From the NCBI GenBank assembly GCA_949775045.1, contig OX459110.1, positions 1,850,001 to 1,914,000 on the forward strand: a DNA stretch of 64,000 nt, read 5' to 3'. A model generated the notes under the pieces. It did no database searches. It had not been told where the DNA came from and was given only the letters and a program-made list of their open reading frames with translations. Source of the DNA: Metridium senile (Eukaryota; Cnidaria; Anthozoa; Actiniaria; Metridiidae). Below, in pieces: positions 11,036 to 23,108 of this stretch (position 1 is its first letter; each line of letters begins with the position of its first letter). The translations under genes were made by a program, and so were the position numbers.

Positions 11036-11712
11036 GAAGTTTGTTGAAGTACAGAGTTATAGAATAATATGATAAATAAAAAACGCTGCGCTCCTTGATA
11101 ATTTTTAACTAGAAAAACAATCTACTTGAAAACAAATAAAATTAGAGTGGAATAGTACTAAATAGGCTATATTTCATAGGTATATGACAACCTCTCTAAA
11201 AAACCTTAAGTAATTCATTTTCTAGATTGAAGCTGCGATTTAATTAATTTAATTTTTCAATATCAATAATATTCGAAAAAGATATCTGAATGTAGATCAA
11301 TTTCTTTTTATACCACGTATTGTCATGATAAATGTGTCTGCGACCCTATCTTATCTAAAATCCCTCGCCTCGGAGAATGTTTGCAAATCGCACATGACGG
11401 AACTTTATCCGCAATCTCTGATTGCAGGGACGCCTAGTCTACGCTTTTCTATTTTGAAATTCATGTATAAAAATATTTGGGGCTCATCTCCGCAAATGAC
11501 GTCATAGCTGTTTATGTTCTTGGAGTTTAAAAGTTGCGCGATTTGCTTCCGAACTCAGTTGGAAACAGAATTTGACGCTTAAACATCCGGATCGGTCAAG
11601 CGCGCATGCAAGATTTGGTTAGGATTAAAGATTGGTTGTTAACATGTAAGTATGATCGTGATTTTTGTTTGTTTTTAGTAGATGTGAATTTAGTATTATT
11701 TTCGAAGATGTA
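11036..11712. other. Spacer with a CRE palindrome and an exon-like end
   Basis: TGACGTCA lies near 11496. A less A+T-rich stretch 11510-11645 ends in a good donor (AACATGTAAGTATG), so a non-coding first exon on the plus strand is conceivable, but no downstream exon is found. The 60-codon open frame at 11325 has no recognisable domain. Confidence 0.2.
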
Positions 11713-12475
11713 GGTTAAACTAGTGTGGATTGCTTCGGTTTAATTAAGGAAAGAATTGGAGTAAAAATGTATGATAAGTAGCGGTTACACTAGTGACGAC
11801 TGCGTCGGTTTTTTAAAAAACAGTTGTAGTAAAAATGTATGATAACTAGCGGTTAAACTAGTTTGAACTGCGTCGATGTTTCTGAGGAAACAATTAAAGT
11901 AAAGACAACTAGCGGCTAAACTAGTGAGGACTGCGTCGGTTTTTTAAAAAACAGTTGTAGTAAAAATGTATGATAACTAGCGGCTAAACTAGTGAGGACT
12001 GTGTCGGTTTTTTAAAAAACAGTTGTAGTAAAAATGTATGATAACTAGCGGTTAAACTAGTGAGGACTGTGTCGGTGTTTCTAAGGAAACGATTGGAGTA
12101 AAAATGTACGATAACTAGCGGTTAAACTAGAGTGGACTGCGTCGGGGTTTCTAAGGAAACTATTTTAGTAAAAATGTACGATAACTAGCGGTTAAACTAG
12201 TTTGAACTGCGTCGATGTTTCTGAGGTATTAATTAGAGTAAAGACAACTAGCGGTTAAACTAGTGTGGACTGCATCGATGTTATTAAGGAAGCAATTGAA
12301 ATAGAAATGTACGATAACTAGCGGTTAAACTAGTGTGGAATGCGTCGATTTTTTAAGGAAACAATACGATAACTGGCGGTTAAACTAGTGTGGAATGCGT
12401 TGATATTTTTAAGGAAACAATTGGAGTAAAAATATACGATAGCTAGCGGTTTAAATAAACTAGTAAGGAGTAAAA
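11713..12475 (+). repeat. Satellite A array 3 (about 11 copies)
   Basis: Same unit and orientation. A variant subtype with TTTTTTAAAAAACAGTTGTAG alternates with the standard one. Confidence 0.9.
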
Positions 12476-12810
12476 ACGAAAACGTTAGATACATATAACA
12501 AAATTATAATTTTTTGTTATTTTACATGATGACAATAAATTTAATTCAAACAAAATGTACAAAATTGTAGAAATACACATTTCACCAACTCTGACCCACA
12601 ACTTATGTATCTGTCAAGCTCAATATATAACAGCTGCTCTCGTGGTTTTGATTTAGCTTCTTTACTAGAATACCCCGTTGTCTAATTCAAATTTAATTAA
12701 GCCTATTGTATAGGTATGCTTGGATAATATCTGGAACAGATGATATGGCCGCTTCGAGCTTTTCTTTCCAGCCGTGCGCTAGCGGAGACTACTTTCGTCA
12801 GTATACGGGG
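12476..12810. other. No gene recognised
   Basis: A+T-rich DNA between two tandem arrays. A long frame starting at 12740 exists only because the array that follows has a unit divisible by three. Confidence 0.6.
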
Positions 12811-13447
12811 GAAAGCGCATTTGAACATATTTCACATGGAAAGTGCACTATATAAATTCCATATCATTATCATTAATACACATTGTAAAGCGCATTTGAA
12901 CATATCTCACATTGAAAGTGCGCTATATAAATTCCATATCATTATCATTAGTATACATTGTCAAGCGCATTTGAGCATATTTCACATGGAAAGTGCGCTA
13001 TATAAATTCCATATCATTATCATTAATACACATTGTAAAGCGCATTTGAGCATATTTCACATGGAAAGTGCACTATATAAATTCCATATCATTATCATTA
13101 ATATACATTGTAAAGCGCATTTGAACATATTTCACATGGAAAGTGCACTATATAAATTCCATATCATTATCATTAATACACATTGTAAAGCGCATTTGAG
13201 CATATTTCACATGGAAAGTGCACTATATAAATTCCATATCATTATCATTAATACACATTGTAAAGCGCATTTGAACATATTTAACATGGAAAGTGCGCTA
13301 TATAAATTCCATATCATTATCTTTAATATACGTTGTAAAGCGCATTTGAACATATTGCACATGGAAAGTGCGCTATATAAATTCCATATCATTATCATTA
13401 ATATACTTAAAGTAAAGCGTAAAGCGCATTTGAACATATTTAACATG
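12811..13447 (+). repeat. Tandem array, 75-bp unit, about 9 copies
   Basis: Unit: AAGCGCATTTGAACATATTT, CACATGGAAAGTGC, CTATATAAATTCCATATC, ATTATCATTAATACACATTG. The pair GCGCATTT...GTGCGCTATATAA resembles the 3' tail of many marine-invertebrate SINE/LINE elements and related units at 15465-15530, 20925-21130 and 45900-46570. The period is a multiple of three, so both strands have spurious long frames. Confidence 0.9.
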
Positions 13448-14805
13448 GAAAGGGATAGAATTGAAGCTTCTCAAATATTCTACAAGAATATTCTACAAGA
13501 GGCGGCCATTTTTTCGAACAAATCTATGACGCAAGGCGCGGTATTTTGCTAAGTTTGAGAAAGACAATACAATAGCTTACATCTACGCTTTCACTTTCTA
13601 AAGAAATTCATTCTGAGAAATATAAAAATATTTACAAAAATATAGAGAGCTCTTTGTCCGCGGGAAAAACTCTCTTCTGAGAAAGCCGCTGTGTTTTTAA
13701 ACTAAATTCAAAAGATATCTAAAGTAGTTTTTTTATTATTATAAAAACAAACTGGTCAATGGTAAACGAAATGACACAAACACTTCCGACAATTACGCAA
13801 GCTTTTTCAGCTGAATGAATGTTTTTGAGTTATAAAACAAAAATATTTTTGTTAAAATACAAAATATCCTTCTAAATGAAAGTAAAGTTTTTCCGACATC
13901 GTTTAACCTCGTGTTTTTGCTACAAAAACATCCCAACAATATTGAAAAATATCTATATATTTATATTAATATATTGAATACAAATTAAACTCAACAAACT
14001 TCAAAAAATGCGTCTATTTCTACTAATTTTTTTCCATATTTTGAGAATAAATATATCTTTTTTTTTTTATAAAATCTTTATGAAACACAGTATCTTTGAG
14101 AAAAAATAGCAATGTTTTAACACTTATGAGAACAAAAATTCGAAAACAATATATTCTCCATATATTCTTTGGAACACTTTGCCTTTAGAACTCAGCAACA
14201 TTAAACAACTTCCTTCTTTCAAAACCAAGTTTAAAACACTTCAATTTGACTCTTAGCTACTTAGTTCCAAGTAACTTTTGTAAATCGCATCAAAATTTCG
14301 TGTGCTGCGCTAGCTAAGAAATTGATTCTTATAGTTAATAAATATATTTATCAAAATATACCAAAATTCTTTTGAGAAACAAAAAAATATTTGGGTGAAA
14401 ATATCGCTTTTTACTCAAAGTTTTTTGGAAATCATTTTACTAAAACAGAAAACTATTTTCGTGGATCTACCATAACATGACCATTGAAAACCTCTTTCCT
14501 CGAAGACGCTGTTATATTATTTGAAACTTAACTCAAAGGTTAATGTAAACTACCTTATTCTCATTTTGAATAGAATTTCAAGGAAATACTCAAACAATTG
14601 TTTTAGCTGTTAAATCAATTTTTTTAAATAGCTAGAATGAGATTCAGTTTGAACGCCTACATGTTCAAACTCTAAGTTTCTAGATCTAGAAAGTTCTCGG
14701 TCTAGTTAATAATGTACAAATTTGATTTTAAACAATTACAATGAATAACAATTATGTGAAATAAGATTACGAGACAGCCTTTGTCTTGTCGTTGCGACAA
14801 CTGAG
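13448..14805. other. A+T-rich gene desert
   Basis: No coding exon, RNA gene or obvious repeat could be supported. The sequence is strongly A+T-rich with many short A/T runs. Confidence 0.6.
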
Positions 14806-15125
14806 ATTTGTTTTTGTCGCTTTTGACTGAATTTAATAGCTTTAGGCTTTTTCAACGACAACGTTAATTGAATTAGCTATAATACGTGTACATTAGGATG
14901 GTGCAATTTCTTGGTTTTAAAGCTGAAGAAGTCGCTTTTGTCTAAAGGAATAGGCCTTAGGCTTTTTCAACGACAACGTTAATTGAATTAGCTATATACA
15001 TGTACATTAGGATGGTGCAATTTCTTGGTTTTAAAGCTGAAGAAGTCGCTTTTGGTCTGAAGGAATAGCTAGGCTTTAGACTTTTTCAACGACAACGTTA
15101 ATTGAATTAGCTATATATACATCCA
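14806..15125 (+). repeat. Tandem array E1, about 116-bp unit, 3 copies
   Basis: Unit contains GGCTTTTTCAACGACAACG, TTAATTGAATTAGCTATA, ACATGTACATTAGGATGG and GTTTTAAAGCTGAAGAAGTC. The same unit forms a second array at 20310-20705. Confidence 0.85.
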
Positions 15126-15720
15126 TAAATCCCTTACAAGAAAGACTTATACTTTTTAATCCTTTCCGAGAAAGACATAAATAGCTTGGTTATTTTTGAC
15201 AAGATTAAACAATTGGTTAAATTATTCTATTTCGGTAAAAATAAATCAAGATTTTATCACGTACTTCGTTTCTAATATTGTAATATTTACATAATGAAGG
15301 CGTTGTTTGTATTCTAAAAATAAAATATTTGGGTTTTCAAATTAAAAATAATGAATTAACTAAACGAGGATCGCATATTTCGGGGGATATTTAATAAACA
15401 ATCTAAACTCTTTGATTGATGTTATTAACTTTTGAATACGAAATAGCAATTTTTATCAGTACAGTTTATTGTAAAGCGCATTGATACGATGTGAAATGCG
15501 CTAAATAAGAACACATTGTATTACATATCTTAAAAAGCATCATAATTGTAAGCCGCGTGGCTATAGTGAAACCAATTTTTCATGCATATATAGTTTATAT
15601 TTTGTTGATTTGTTTGATTGAATTAACCAATATTATAATAATCGTGATGAAAATACATTAACAAATCGCCGCAAAGTACATAGTTTATATTTATACAATT
15701 AAATGTTTAACTTTTTAAAT
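15126..15720. other. A+T-rich spacer with one SINE-tail-like unit
   Basis: Near 15465-15530, GTAAAGCGCATTGATACGAT and GAAATGCGCTAAATAAG match the dispersed unit also found at 20925-21130 and 45900-46570. Nothing else is supported. Confidence 0.5.
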
Positions 15721-15727
15721 TGAAAAT

Positions 15728-16072
15728 TCTCTTCTCTTCTGTTCTCTTCTCTTCTGTTCTCTTTTCTTCTGTTCTGTTCTCTTCTGTTCTCTTTTCTTCT
15801 GTTCTGTTCTGTTCTGTTCTGTTCTGTTCTGTTCTGTTCTGTTCTGTTCTGTTCTGTTCTGTTCTGTTCTGTTCTGTTCTGTTCTGTTCTTTTCTCTTCT
15901 CTTCTGTTCTGTTCTGTTCTGTTCTGTTCTTTTCTCTTCTGTTCTGTTCTGTTCTGTTCTGTTCTGTTCTGTTCTGTTCTGTTCTGTTCTGTTCTGTTCT
16001 GTTCTGTTCTGTTCTGTTCTGTTCTGTTCTGTTCTGTTCTGTTCTGTTCTGTTCTGTTCTGTTCTGTTCTCT
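15728..16072. repeat. (GTTCT)n pentanucleotide microsatellite
   Basis: About 340 bp of GTTCT with CTTCT variants clustered at the left. It creates long spurious frames on both strands. Confidence 0.95.
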
Positions 16073-16389
16073 GAATGAATGAATGAATCACAAATATGAC
16101 CGCAAATATGTATTAGATAGTTACTGAGGCCGGCAGCAATATTAGATATATTGCAGTCAGCTGAGGGCGCAGCCCGAAGCTGACTGCAATATATCTAATA
16201 TTGCTAGCCGGCCGAAGTGACTATCGTATATAGTTACTATTCACCACCCTGCCCCATTGTTTTCTCTCTTGCACAGTAATCGGCGGTTTCTTGTGTTTTT
16301 GAATATAATAAAAATAGGCTTACCAAACTTTCACGCTGGGCTGGCAGTGTACTGAAATCGGCGTTTTTAAGCGTGATTTTGAATAACTT

Positions 16390-16925
16390 TTTATAGTTAG
16401 GTCCGATCAACTTCAAATTTTATATGTGAAGAGTACACACCCAAAGAAAATAATTCTTCTTTTCACTTTTACAAATGTTACGATTTTTGGCGGGAAAATA
16501 ACGTCATCAATTTTAGAGGAAAATCTAAAATGAGGGTAATGCAAAATTTTAAAATGCGCATTTGAAAGAACTCATTGAGATACGTTCAAAACCGAAGAGA
16601 TAATAGTCAAAGTCAAATTTAATCTAAAGTTATAATTTTTTGAATGTAAAATAGAAAACATTTCTAAACTTCAAAAATCATATATTTTGATTAAATTTGA
16701 CTTTGACTGTTATCTCTTCGGTTTTGAACATATCTCAATGAGTTCTTTCAAATGCGCATTTTAAAATTTTGCATAACCCTCTATTTCAATTTCCCACTAA
16801 AATTGGTGACGTCATTTTCCCGCCAAAAATCGTAACATTTGTAAAAGTGAAAAGAAGAAAATTTTTCTTTTGGTGTTTACTTTTCACATGTAAAACTTCA
16901 AGTTGATCGGACTTAACTATAAATC
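16390..16925. repeat. Large inverted repeat inside foldback element 1
   Basis: Arms of about 240 bp (for example TTTTTGGCGGGAAAATAACG against TGACGTCATTTTCCCGCC, and CAAAACCGAAGAGATAA against TTATCTCTTCGGTTTTG) around a short centre near 16650-16680. Probably a nested MITE. Confidence 0.85.
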
Positions 16926-17389
16926 ATTTTGTTTTTTACTCGACAAGGGACTGGAACCAATATTATGTTAGTACTCTGCTGAATGCAAGGCATTGTGGGC
17001 ACAACTTAAACTTGTCAAGGAAAACTTGTTCATCATCTACACGAGCAAGGAAACCTTGTCAATATAAAATTGTCAAGGAAATCTTGCTGATCGTCTACAC
17101 GAGCAATGAAAATTGTCAAGGATACTTGTCAAGGAAAAATTGCTCGTGTCAACGCCGCTTAATTAGTTATAATATTATCAGCCAATGAAAATGTAATAAT
17201 CATTCAATAGCCTGTCCCATTATTGTTCTCTTTGCTGCATAATAATCAGCGGTTTCTTGTCTCTTTGAATATAATAACAATAGGCTTACCAAACTCTAAT
17301 TAGTTATAATTTCATCAATTCTATTTAGAGGAATGCTAATGAACTTGATGACATTAAACGTGTTTTTGTTGCAAGTTTTCCATCGGTTG

Positions 17390-17462
17390 CCTGGGTAGCA
17401 TAATGGCTTAAAGCGCGGATACAGCAATGCAGAAGGTCTCGGTTCGAATCCTGGCATTGGTA
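17390..17462 (+). other. tRNA-like module
   Basis: 17441-17451 is a perfect B box (GGTTCGAATCC). Upstream TAGCATAATGGCTTAAAG resembles an A box. The acceptor and anticodon stems do not pair convincingly, so this is a tRNA-derived sequence, not a tRNA gene. Confidence 0.4.
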
Positions 17463-17924
17463 CTCAAAGTCTTTTTTCACCAAAAATCGCTATCTAGTAA
17501 ATTATTTAATGAATTATAAGTCTGATGATGCTTACTAGAATGGAAATTATTAGTTATACACACTTAACAAAACACACTGCAATATGTTTGATATTGCAGA
17601 GTGCGAACTGCAATATGTTTGATATTGCAGAGTGCGAACTGCAACATAACTAAATATCTTTGCTTTCAGACGCGGGTACTCAGCAATCAGTGATTTAGTG
17701 CAGAGAGAGAACAATGGGGTAGGGTGGTGAATAGTAACTATAACAATTTAGGACCACTAACTTCACAGCTTTTCCATATTAAGTATCTATTGGTATCGTG
17801 TCATCACCTATAACCGACCCACAAGCTGTCAATGTTCGATAATTCCGGAATTCATTATCAACAAGGGAAAATATTAAATGATCGTAATATGTTCGTCATT
17901 GAATCGTTCGTTAACTTTTCTTTG

Positions 17925-18672
17925 TATCGTTATATAGTAATATCGTTATTGCTATATCGATATCTATATCATTATTATTATCTTAATCATCATCATCATC
18001 ATCACTATCGTTGTCATTATCGTTATCAATTATCATTATCGTTATCGTTATTATTATCGTTATTGTTATCGTTATAGCTATATTTTCGTTATTGTTATAC
18101 TTATTGTCGTTATCGTTATCGTTATCATTATCGTTATTGTTATCGTTATAGCTATATTTTCGTTATTGTTATACTTATTGTCGTTATCGTTATCGTTATT
18201 GTTATCATTATCGTTATTGTTATCGTTATTATTTTCGTTATTGTTATCGTTATAGCTATATTTTCGTTATTGTTATACTTATTGTCGTTATCGTTATCGT
18301 TATTGCTATTGTTATCATTATCGTTATTGTTATCATTATCATTATCGTTATTGTTATTGTTATTGTTATCGTTATTATTTTCGTTATTGTTATTGTTATT
18401 GTTATTGTTATCGTTATTATTTTCGTTATTGTTATTGTTATTGTTATTGTTATTGTTATCGTTATTGTTATCGTTATAGCTATATTTTCGTTATTGTTAT
18501 ACTTATTGTCGTTATCGTTATGGTTATTGCTATTGTTATCATTATCGTTATTGTTATCATTATCGTTATCGTTATTGTTATCGTTATCATTATCGTTATT
18601 GTTATTGTTATTGTTATTGTTATCGTTATTATTTTCGTTATTGTTATTGTTATTGTTATTGTTATCGTTCAT
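17925..18672. repeat. (CGTTAT/TGTTAT)n microsatellite with larger repeats
   Basis: Hexanucleotide repeat of about 750 bp. A block with TATAGCTATATTTTCGTTAT recurs at about 18072, 18147, 18251 and 18475, so longer segments were also copied. Long frames across it are spurious. Confidence 0.95.
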
Positions 18673-18822
18673 CCCCAACATATTTTAAAATCACCATCAC
18701 TATTTATCACCACCATATCCATTCTGAATGCCTACGTAATCCTGTGGTATGTAACGTCTTTTGCAACAAACAACAGAAGGTTTTTCTCCTGTATTCAATA
18801 TTTACAACACACACTCCAGTGG

Positions 18823-18985
18823 CGGATCCAGCTAGTGGGTGCAGGGGGTGCGCACCCCTTCCTGAGATGACTGTGCACCTTTACTTTCCCCCTATTTTGT
18901 GCCTCTTGTGACCATTTTGTGGAGTGCACCTCCTTCTCAGGTGACCTGCACCCCTCCCTGAAGAAAATCCTGGATCCGCCCTTGC
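18823..18985. mobile_element. MITE family 3, copy 1 (GGCGGATCCAG ends)
   Basis: AGTGGCGGATCCAG at the left and CTGGATCCGCCCTT at the right; the interior is C-rich and self-complementary (GTGCAGGGGGTGCG, CTGCACCCCTCC). Related copies lie at 25320-25412 (partial) and 56448-56605. Confidence 0.75.
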
Positions 18986-19049
18986 ACTCCGCTCACATGT
19001 TGACTTTTGGGAGGAGAACGTTAACCCACTGGCGGAGAAAAAACCCTCG

Positions 19050-19110
19050 TGGCATGAGAGAGAGAGAGAGAGAGAGAGCTGAGAGAGAGAGAGAAAACTA
19101 CACCTCAAAC
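19050..19110. repeat. (AG)n microsatellite
   Basis: Short GAGA tracts, then the A+T-rich 19110-19350, which holds a degenerate dispersed unit (CTCAAAAGTCAAAGGGTCC) also seen near 22770-22800. Confidence 0.7.
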
Positions 19111-19349
19111 AAACTCTGTTCACTTGTCGCACGAGACAGATGGTAACACACTACAATAATCACAATCATTATAGATAGGGGTGGACCATTTAACTTTTGA
19201 TTGAACTGAAAATCGCCACTGAAATATTTGCTTTTCTATAAAATAAATTCCGTGCGCATGCTAGCGGGCAAAAAAAAACTTCCTGCACGGACAAAATCAA
19301 CCTCCCCCCCTTCCTTCCTCAAAAGTCAAAGGGTCCATCCCTTAACACT

Positions 19350-19905
19350 GCATATTTACTCCGACGAAGGGCTAAAGCTCGAAACGTCAGTAAAGTTAAG
19401 TCAAAATTAATATTTTTTACGGTGTTACAAATTTCGTTATATTACCCATCGTTTATATCAAACACTGACGCAGCCTATACTAGTTTACTCGCTAGTTTCT
19501 ATTTCTATTTTTTACGGTGTTACAAATTTCATTCTATTACCTATCGTTTATATCAAACACCGACGCAGCCTATACTAGTTTACTCGCTAGTTTCTATTTC
19601 TATTTTTTACGGTGTTACAAATTTCATTATGTTACCTATCATTTATATCAAACACCGACGCAGCCTATACTAGTTTACTCGCTAGTTTCCATTTATATTT
19701 TTTACGGTGTTACAAATTTAATTCTATTACCTATCGTTTATATCAAACACCGACGCAGCCTATACTAGTTTACTCACTAGTTTCCATTGATATTTAGTTA
19801 AGTTAAGTTAACATTTTTTACGGTGTTACAAATTTCATTCTATTACCTATCGTTTATATCAAACACCGACGCAGCCTATACTAGTTTACTCGCTAGTTTC
19901 CATTT
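19350..19905 (-). repeat. Satellite C array 1 (95-bp unit, about 5 copies)
   Basis: Begins with an intact-looking hammerhead-like half (TTTACTCCGACGAAGGGC, TAAAGCTCGAAACGTCAG, TAAAGTTAAGTC) and continues as 95-bp units: ACGGTGTTACAAATTTCATT, CTATTACCTATCGTTTATA, CACCGACGCAGCCTATAC, TAGTTTACTCGCTAGTTTC. Confidence 0.9.
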
Positions 19906-20109
19906 ATTTGACATGCATATGTAACTCTATGGTATGTAACGTCTTTTTGTACACTGAAAAACAGCAGATTACTGCTATAGAGACACCGCACACTGATCCG
20001 CAACGCATACCACAATCACCCACGCGGTAACAACTAAATGAAAATCTACTTAACCACTCATCCAACCGGAATAAAACAACAAAAACGAACGAATTTGAAT
20101 TTGACTGGA

Positions 20110-20259
20110 CGTACTTAACGGCCGCTAAGTAAGTGTCTCGTTTATTCTGCGTTGAGCGCCAGTAGCGAGTATTTCTACGAGCAAAGATCTCGATCTGATC
20201 AATCTGAAAGAAAGGAACGAAACACTGAGAAATTTATTAAGACATATTTTGCATTCAAG
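20110..20259 (+). other. Exon-like segment with a donor (speculative 5' UTR exon)
   Basis: Less A+T-rich than its surroundings and ending in AAGGTAGGCGG (donor GT at 20260). It lies 2.7 kb upstream of insulin-like gene 1, whose start codon directly follows a splice acceptor, so an upstream non-coding exon must exist. Nothing else links the two. Confidence 0.15.
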
Positions 20260-20309
20260 GTAGGCGGTTTGTGTAATTAACGCACTTTTCTTTCGAAATT
20301 GTCTTTTGT

Positions 20310-20710
20310 CATTTTAGTAATTGAATTGAATTAGCTATATACATGTACATTAGAATGGTACAATTTCTTGGTTTTGAAGTTGAATAAGTCGCTTTTCGTC
20401 TGAAGGAATAGTCTTTGGGCTTTTTCAACGACAACGTTAATTGAATTAGCTATATACATGTACATTAGGATGGTGCAATTTCTTGGTTTTAAAGCTGAAG
20501 AAGTCACTTTTGGTCTGAAGGTGAATAAGCTTTAGGCTTTTTCAACGACAACGTTAATTGAATTAGCTATTTACATGTACATTAGGATGGTGCAATTTCT
20601 GGGTTTTAAAGCTGAAGAAGTCGCTTTTCGTCTGAAGGAATAGGCTTTGGGCTTTTTCAACGACAACGTTAATTGAATTAGCTATATACATGTACATTGG
20701 GATGATTTTT
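20310..20710 (+). repeat. Tandem array E2, about 117-bp unit, 4 copies
   Basis: Same unit as 14806-15125, with the last copy ending in CATTGGGATGATTTTTTG. Confidence 0.85.
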
Positions 20711-20829
20711 TGTGTTTGAATTTAAACGAGAGAAAAACCGAAGAATCCCTGAAATCATTTTGTTGGAAATTTGTGTCAAAGTTAAATCACCAACATGAAA
20801 CGACTTTTGTTTTTCATTTGCTGTAAATA

Positions 20830-21140
20830 AGCACACATTACATTACATACTAACCCCTCATGATTGTAAGCCGCGTGGCTGCAGTGTGCGCCTTAATTAA
20901 ATAGCGGTCCGTAAATATAGTTTATTGTAAAGCGCATTGAGACGATGTGAAATGCGGTATATAACCACACATTACATTACATATTAACCCATCATAATTG
21001 AAAGCCGCGTGGCTGAAGAGGTCTGTACATATAGTTAATTGTAAAGCGCATTAAAAGACGATGTAAAATGCGCTATATAACCAGACATTACATTACATAT
21101 TAACCCATCATAATTGTAAACCGCGTGGCTGCCGAGGTCC
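20830..21140 (+). repeat. Tandem units with SINE-tail-like ends, about 3 copies
   Basis: Each unit of about 105 bp has ATTGTAAGCCGCGTGGCTG, TTGTAAAGCGCATTGAGACG and AATGCGCTATATAACC. The same unit occurs inverted at 45830-46630. Confidence 0.8.
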
Positions 21141-22460
21141 GTACATATAGTTTAATTAGAATAGTAGTAACCGTTACTATTTTTTATGTATTCGTGCAAT
21201 TTCATATTACCATAATAACGGTTAAAACACAACGATAACGACTCAGCCGTAACGAGTTACGCATTAACGAAGCGTATCTGCAGCGTCAAATTAAAACATC
21301 AATCAATGATAAGACAAATTTCCGTAACACATGCGTTTCCTCATTACGTGAATGTAAGCAGGTATAGCGTAAAATCTTCCTGTAAATATGTCTTTCTTTT
21401 TTATTTAATTTGTTGTCTATCTGTAGTTTTCCTTCCTCTTTTCGTTTTTCGACGTAACGTTGCGTAATTTGAATACATTTTTTTTCGTCCTTGTATTATT
21501 TTTGCTTACGTATATTGACGATATTTTTAAAAACGTTTTCCCTCAATTTTCCTATACTACCGTAATGTTTTTTGTAGCTATCTTGTATTACGTTCGCTTG
21601 CGTCAACTCTGCGTTTACGTTACTCAATCTTTTTTATACCTTTTTTTAACGTGTAAACATTACGTTAATCTTAAATTAATATTATTTTTTTATTACGTGT
21701 AAATACTGCGTAAATCAAGAGTTCATTGTTTTCTATATTTATTTATTTGTATTTATTTATATCTATTATTATATTTTTTCCTATTTTTTACATTGCGTAC
21801 ATCTTAAGTTAGTGTTTTTTCTATTTTTTACATTGCGTAAACATTGCGTGCATCTTAAGTTAATGTTTTTTTCTATTTTTTACATTGCGTAAACATTGTG
21901 TTAAGTTAATGTTAATGCTAACAACCCATTAGCTAAGTAAACAGTAACCACACATTTTTGGTGTAATGGGGCATGGGAATTAAGCACTCCATTTGCATGC
22001 CTGCAAACATACTGGTCAGTTGCATGGCACCGAGAGGTCCTAATCCTCTCTCTAAGGGTCTTAATCCCTTAGGCCATGGGGTCATAATCCACCAACTTAT
22101 TCCCACAGTTGTTCCCATGGCAACATAATTTCCAACTCAATAATCCCCTCTTGGAGGTCATAATCCTCTGGGTTCCCACTAGTTCCCATGGCAACAACAC
22201 AGATATAAGGGGACCGGTTCCCATAATAAATAGCTGCCATGAGTCTATGGGTGAAAGTGTGACCAGCATGAGAGCACTTAAATAATAGTAATAATGATAA
22301 TAGCACTTATCTATAAATGGTTTTATAAATCAACTTAGCGTTCTACTTACTGGTATATTATAGACAGCTCTTGTTTTAAGTATCGAAAACTCTCACAGTT
22401 GATGTGGACTACACTCTGCTATTTCCTTAGATATACATAGATGTGTAGAGAACTGCTGCC
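21140..22460. other. A+T-rich region; two GTTCCCATGGCAAC sites
   Basis: 21390-21900 has repeated TTTTTTACATTGCGTAAA segments (the last one, near 22870, abuts insulin-like gene 1). 22111-22124 and 22182-22195 are both GTTCCCATGGCAAC, close to the RFX X-box palindrome, within a locally repeated segment. Short frames here are not gene-like. Confidence 0.35.
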
Positions 22461-22464
22461 GTCT

Positions 22465-22632
22465 GTTCTACTATCAAGACTGTCTTCTCGCTTGGGGTTC
22501 GTGGAAAAGCTTTGTCATGGTTTCAATCCTATCTAAATGACCGTAAACATGTCATCAATGTCGCAAATGAATCATCTGACTCAATCAACCTGGAGTTTGG
22601 TGTACCTCAGGGATCTGTTTTGGGCCCTGGGC
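22465..22632 (+). pseudogene. Non-LTR retrotransposon reverse transcriptase fragment
   Basis: In one frame 22491-22631 reads LGVRGKALSWFQSYLNDRKH and then FGVPQGSVLGPG. These match the conserved G-x-R-G-x-x-L-x-W-F-x-S-Y-L-x-x-R and GVPQGSVLGP motifs of CR1/Jockey/RTE-type reverse transcriptases (palm and thumb-proximal segment). The YxDD catalytic box and everything downstream are missing: the match stops at GPG and A-rich repeat sequence follows. A short dead fragment. Confidence 0.8.
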
Positions 22633-22639
22633 AAATACC

Positions 22640-22805
22640 AAAAAAAATTCGAGCACAGCCTTAAAAAAAAAAAAATTCGAGCACAGCAAATATTCTGAAA
22701 AAAAAAGAGGTCGTGCACGATGAAAAAAAAATTCGTGCACATACCTCGAGTGCAAAAATAAATTGCCCCCCCCCCCCCCTCAAAAATCTAATGGTCCGTC
22801 CCTAA
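22640..22805. repeat. A-rich repeats (AAAAATTCGAGCACAG) and poly-C tract
   Basis: Four diverged copies of AAAAAATTCG-GCACA, then CCCCCCC and CTCAAAAATCTAATGGTCC. A dispersed unit of unknown type. Confidence 0.6.
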
Positions 22806-22933
22806 CAGATTGAACCTATTAAGCTAATGGTTGAATCATTAACTTTAATTTATATTCTATAAATTGGCTTTTTTTTTAATTTTTTACATTGCGTAAATCT
22901 TGAATTAATATGTATATTTACTTTTTATTTAGA

Positions 22934-23108
22934 ATGAAGACCTTCACAGCTATTCTCTGTAGCGTCCTTCTATTATCACTACTGTCAAGCACGAAAGCAT
23001 CTAACAAATTCAGTCTTTGTTGGGCGAAACCACAGCAGATTACGGACCTTCTTTCAGTTAACTGTGAGCGAGAGCTTTTTCGAGTCATGCGCTACAACAG
23101 ATCAACAC
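22934..23108 (+). CDS. Insulin-like peptide 1, coding exon 1 (signal peptide and B-like chain)
   Basis: 175 nt, ending phase 1 at donor CACGTAAGTTG. The tract TTACTTTTTATTTAG at 22918-22932 looks like a 3' splice site, implying an intron in the 5' UTR as in many insulin genes. Confidence 0.88.

Larger units (their letters stand above)
16116..17750. mobile_element. Composite foldback element 1
   Basis: 16116-16225 is a hairpin with stem of about 45 bp (GGCCGGCAGCAATATTAG against CTAATATTGCTAGCCGGCC) and a loop GAGGGCGCAGCCCGA. 16228-16275 (ATAGTTACTATTCACCACCC, then CCCATTGTT) is repeated inverted at 17695-17745, giving the outer ends. Inside is a large inverted repeat (16390-16640 against 16690-16925), a tRNA-like module (17390-17460) and two tandem hairpins with CTGCAATATGTTTGATATT near 17577-17640. 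No transposase frame is seen. It shares this plan with 29614-30190. Confidence 0.6.

Noticed and set aside
12740..13552. 270-codon plus-strand frame
   Set aside because: Consists of the 75-bp tandem repeat; codon use and flanks are not gene-like.
15699..16091. Long frames of repeated NRTEQ / CSVLF on both strands
   Set aside because: Entirely produced by the (GTTCT)n microsatellite; no codon bias or flanking exon signals.
17390..17462. Candidate tRNA gene
   Set aside because: B box is perfect but acceptor and anticodon stems do not pair; lies in a repeat element.
21460..21702. 80-codon hydrophobic frame
   Set aside because: T-rich repeated sequence (TTTTTTACATTGCGTAAA) gives Phe/Leu-rich translation on its own.
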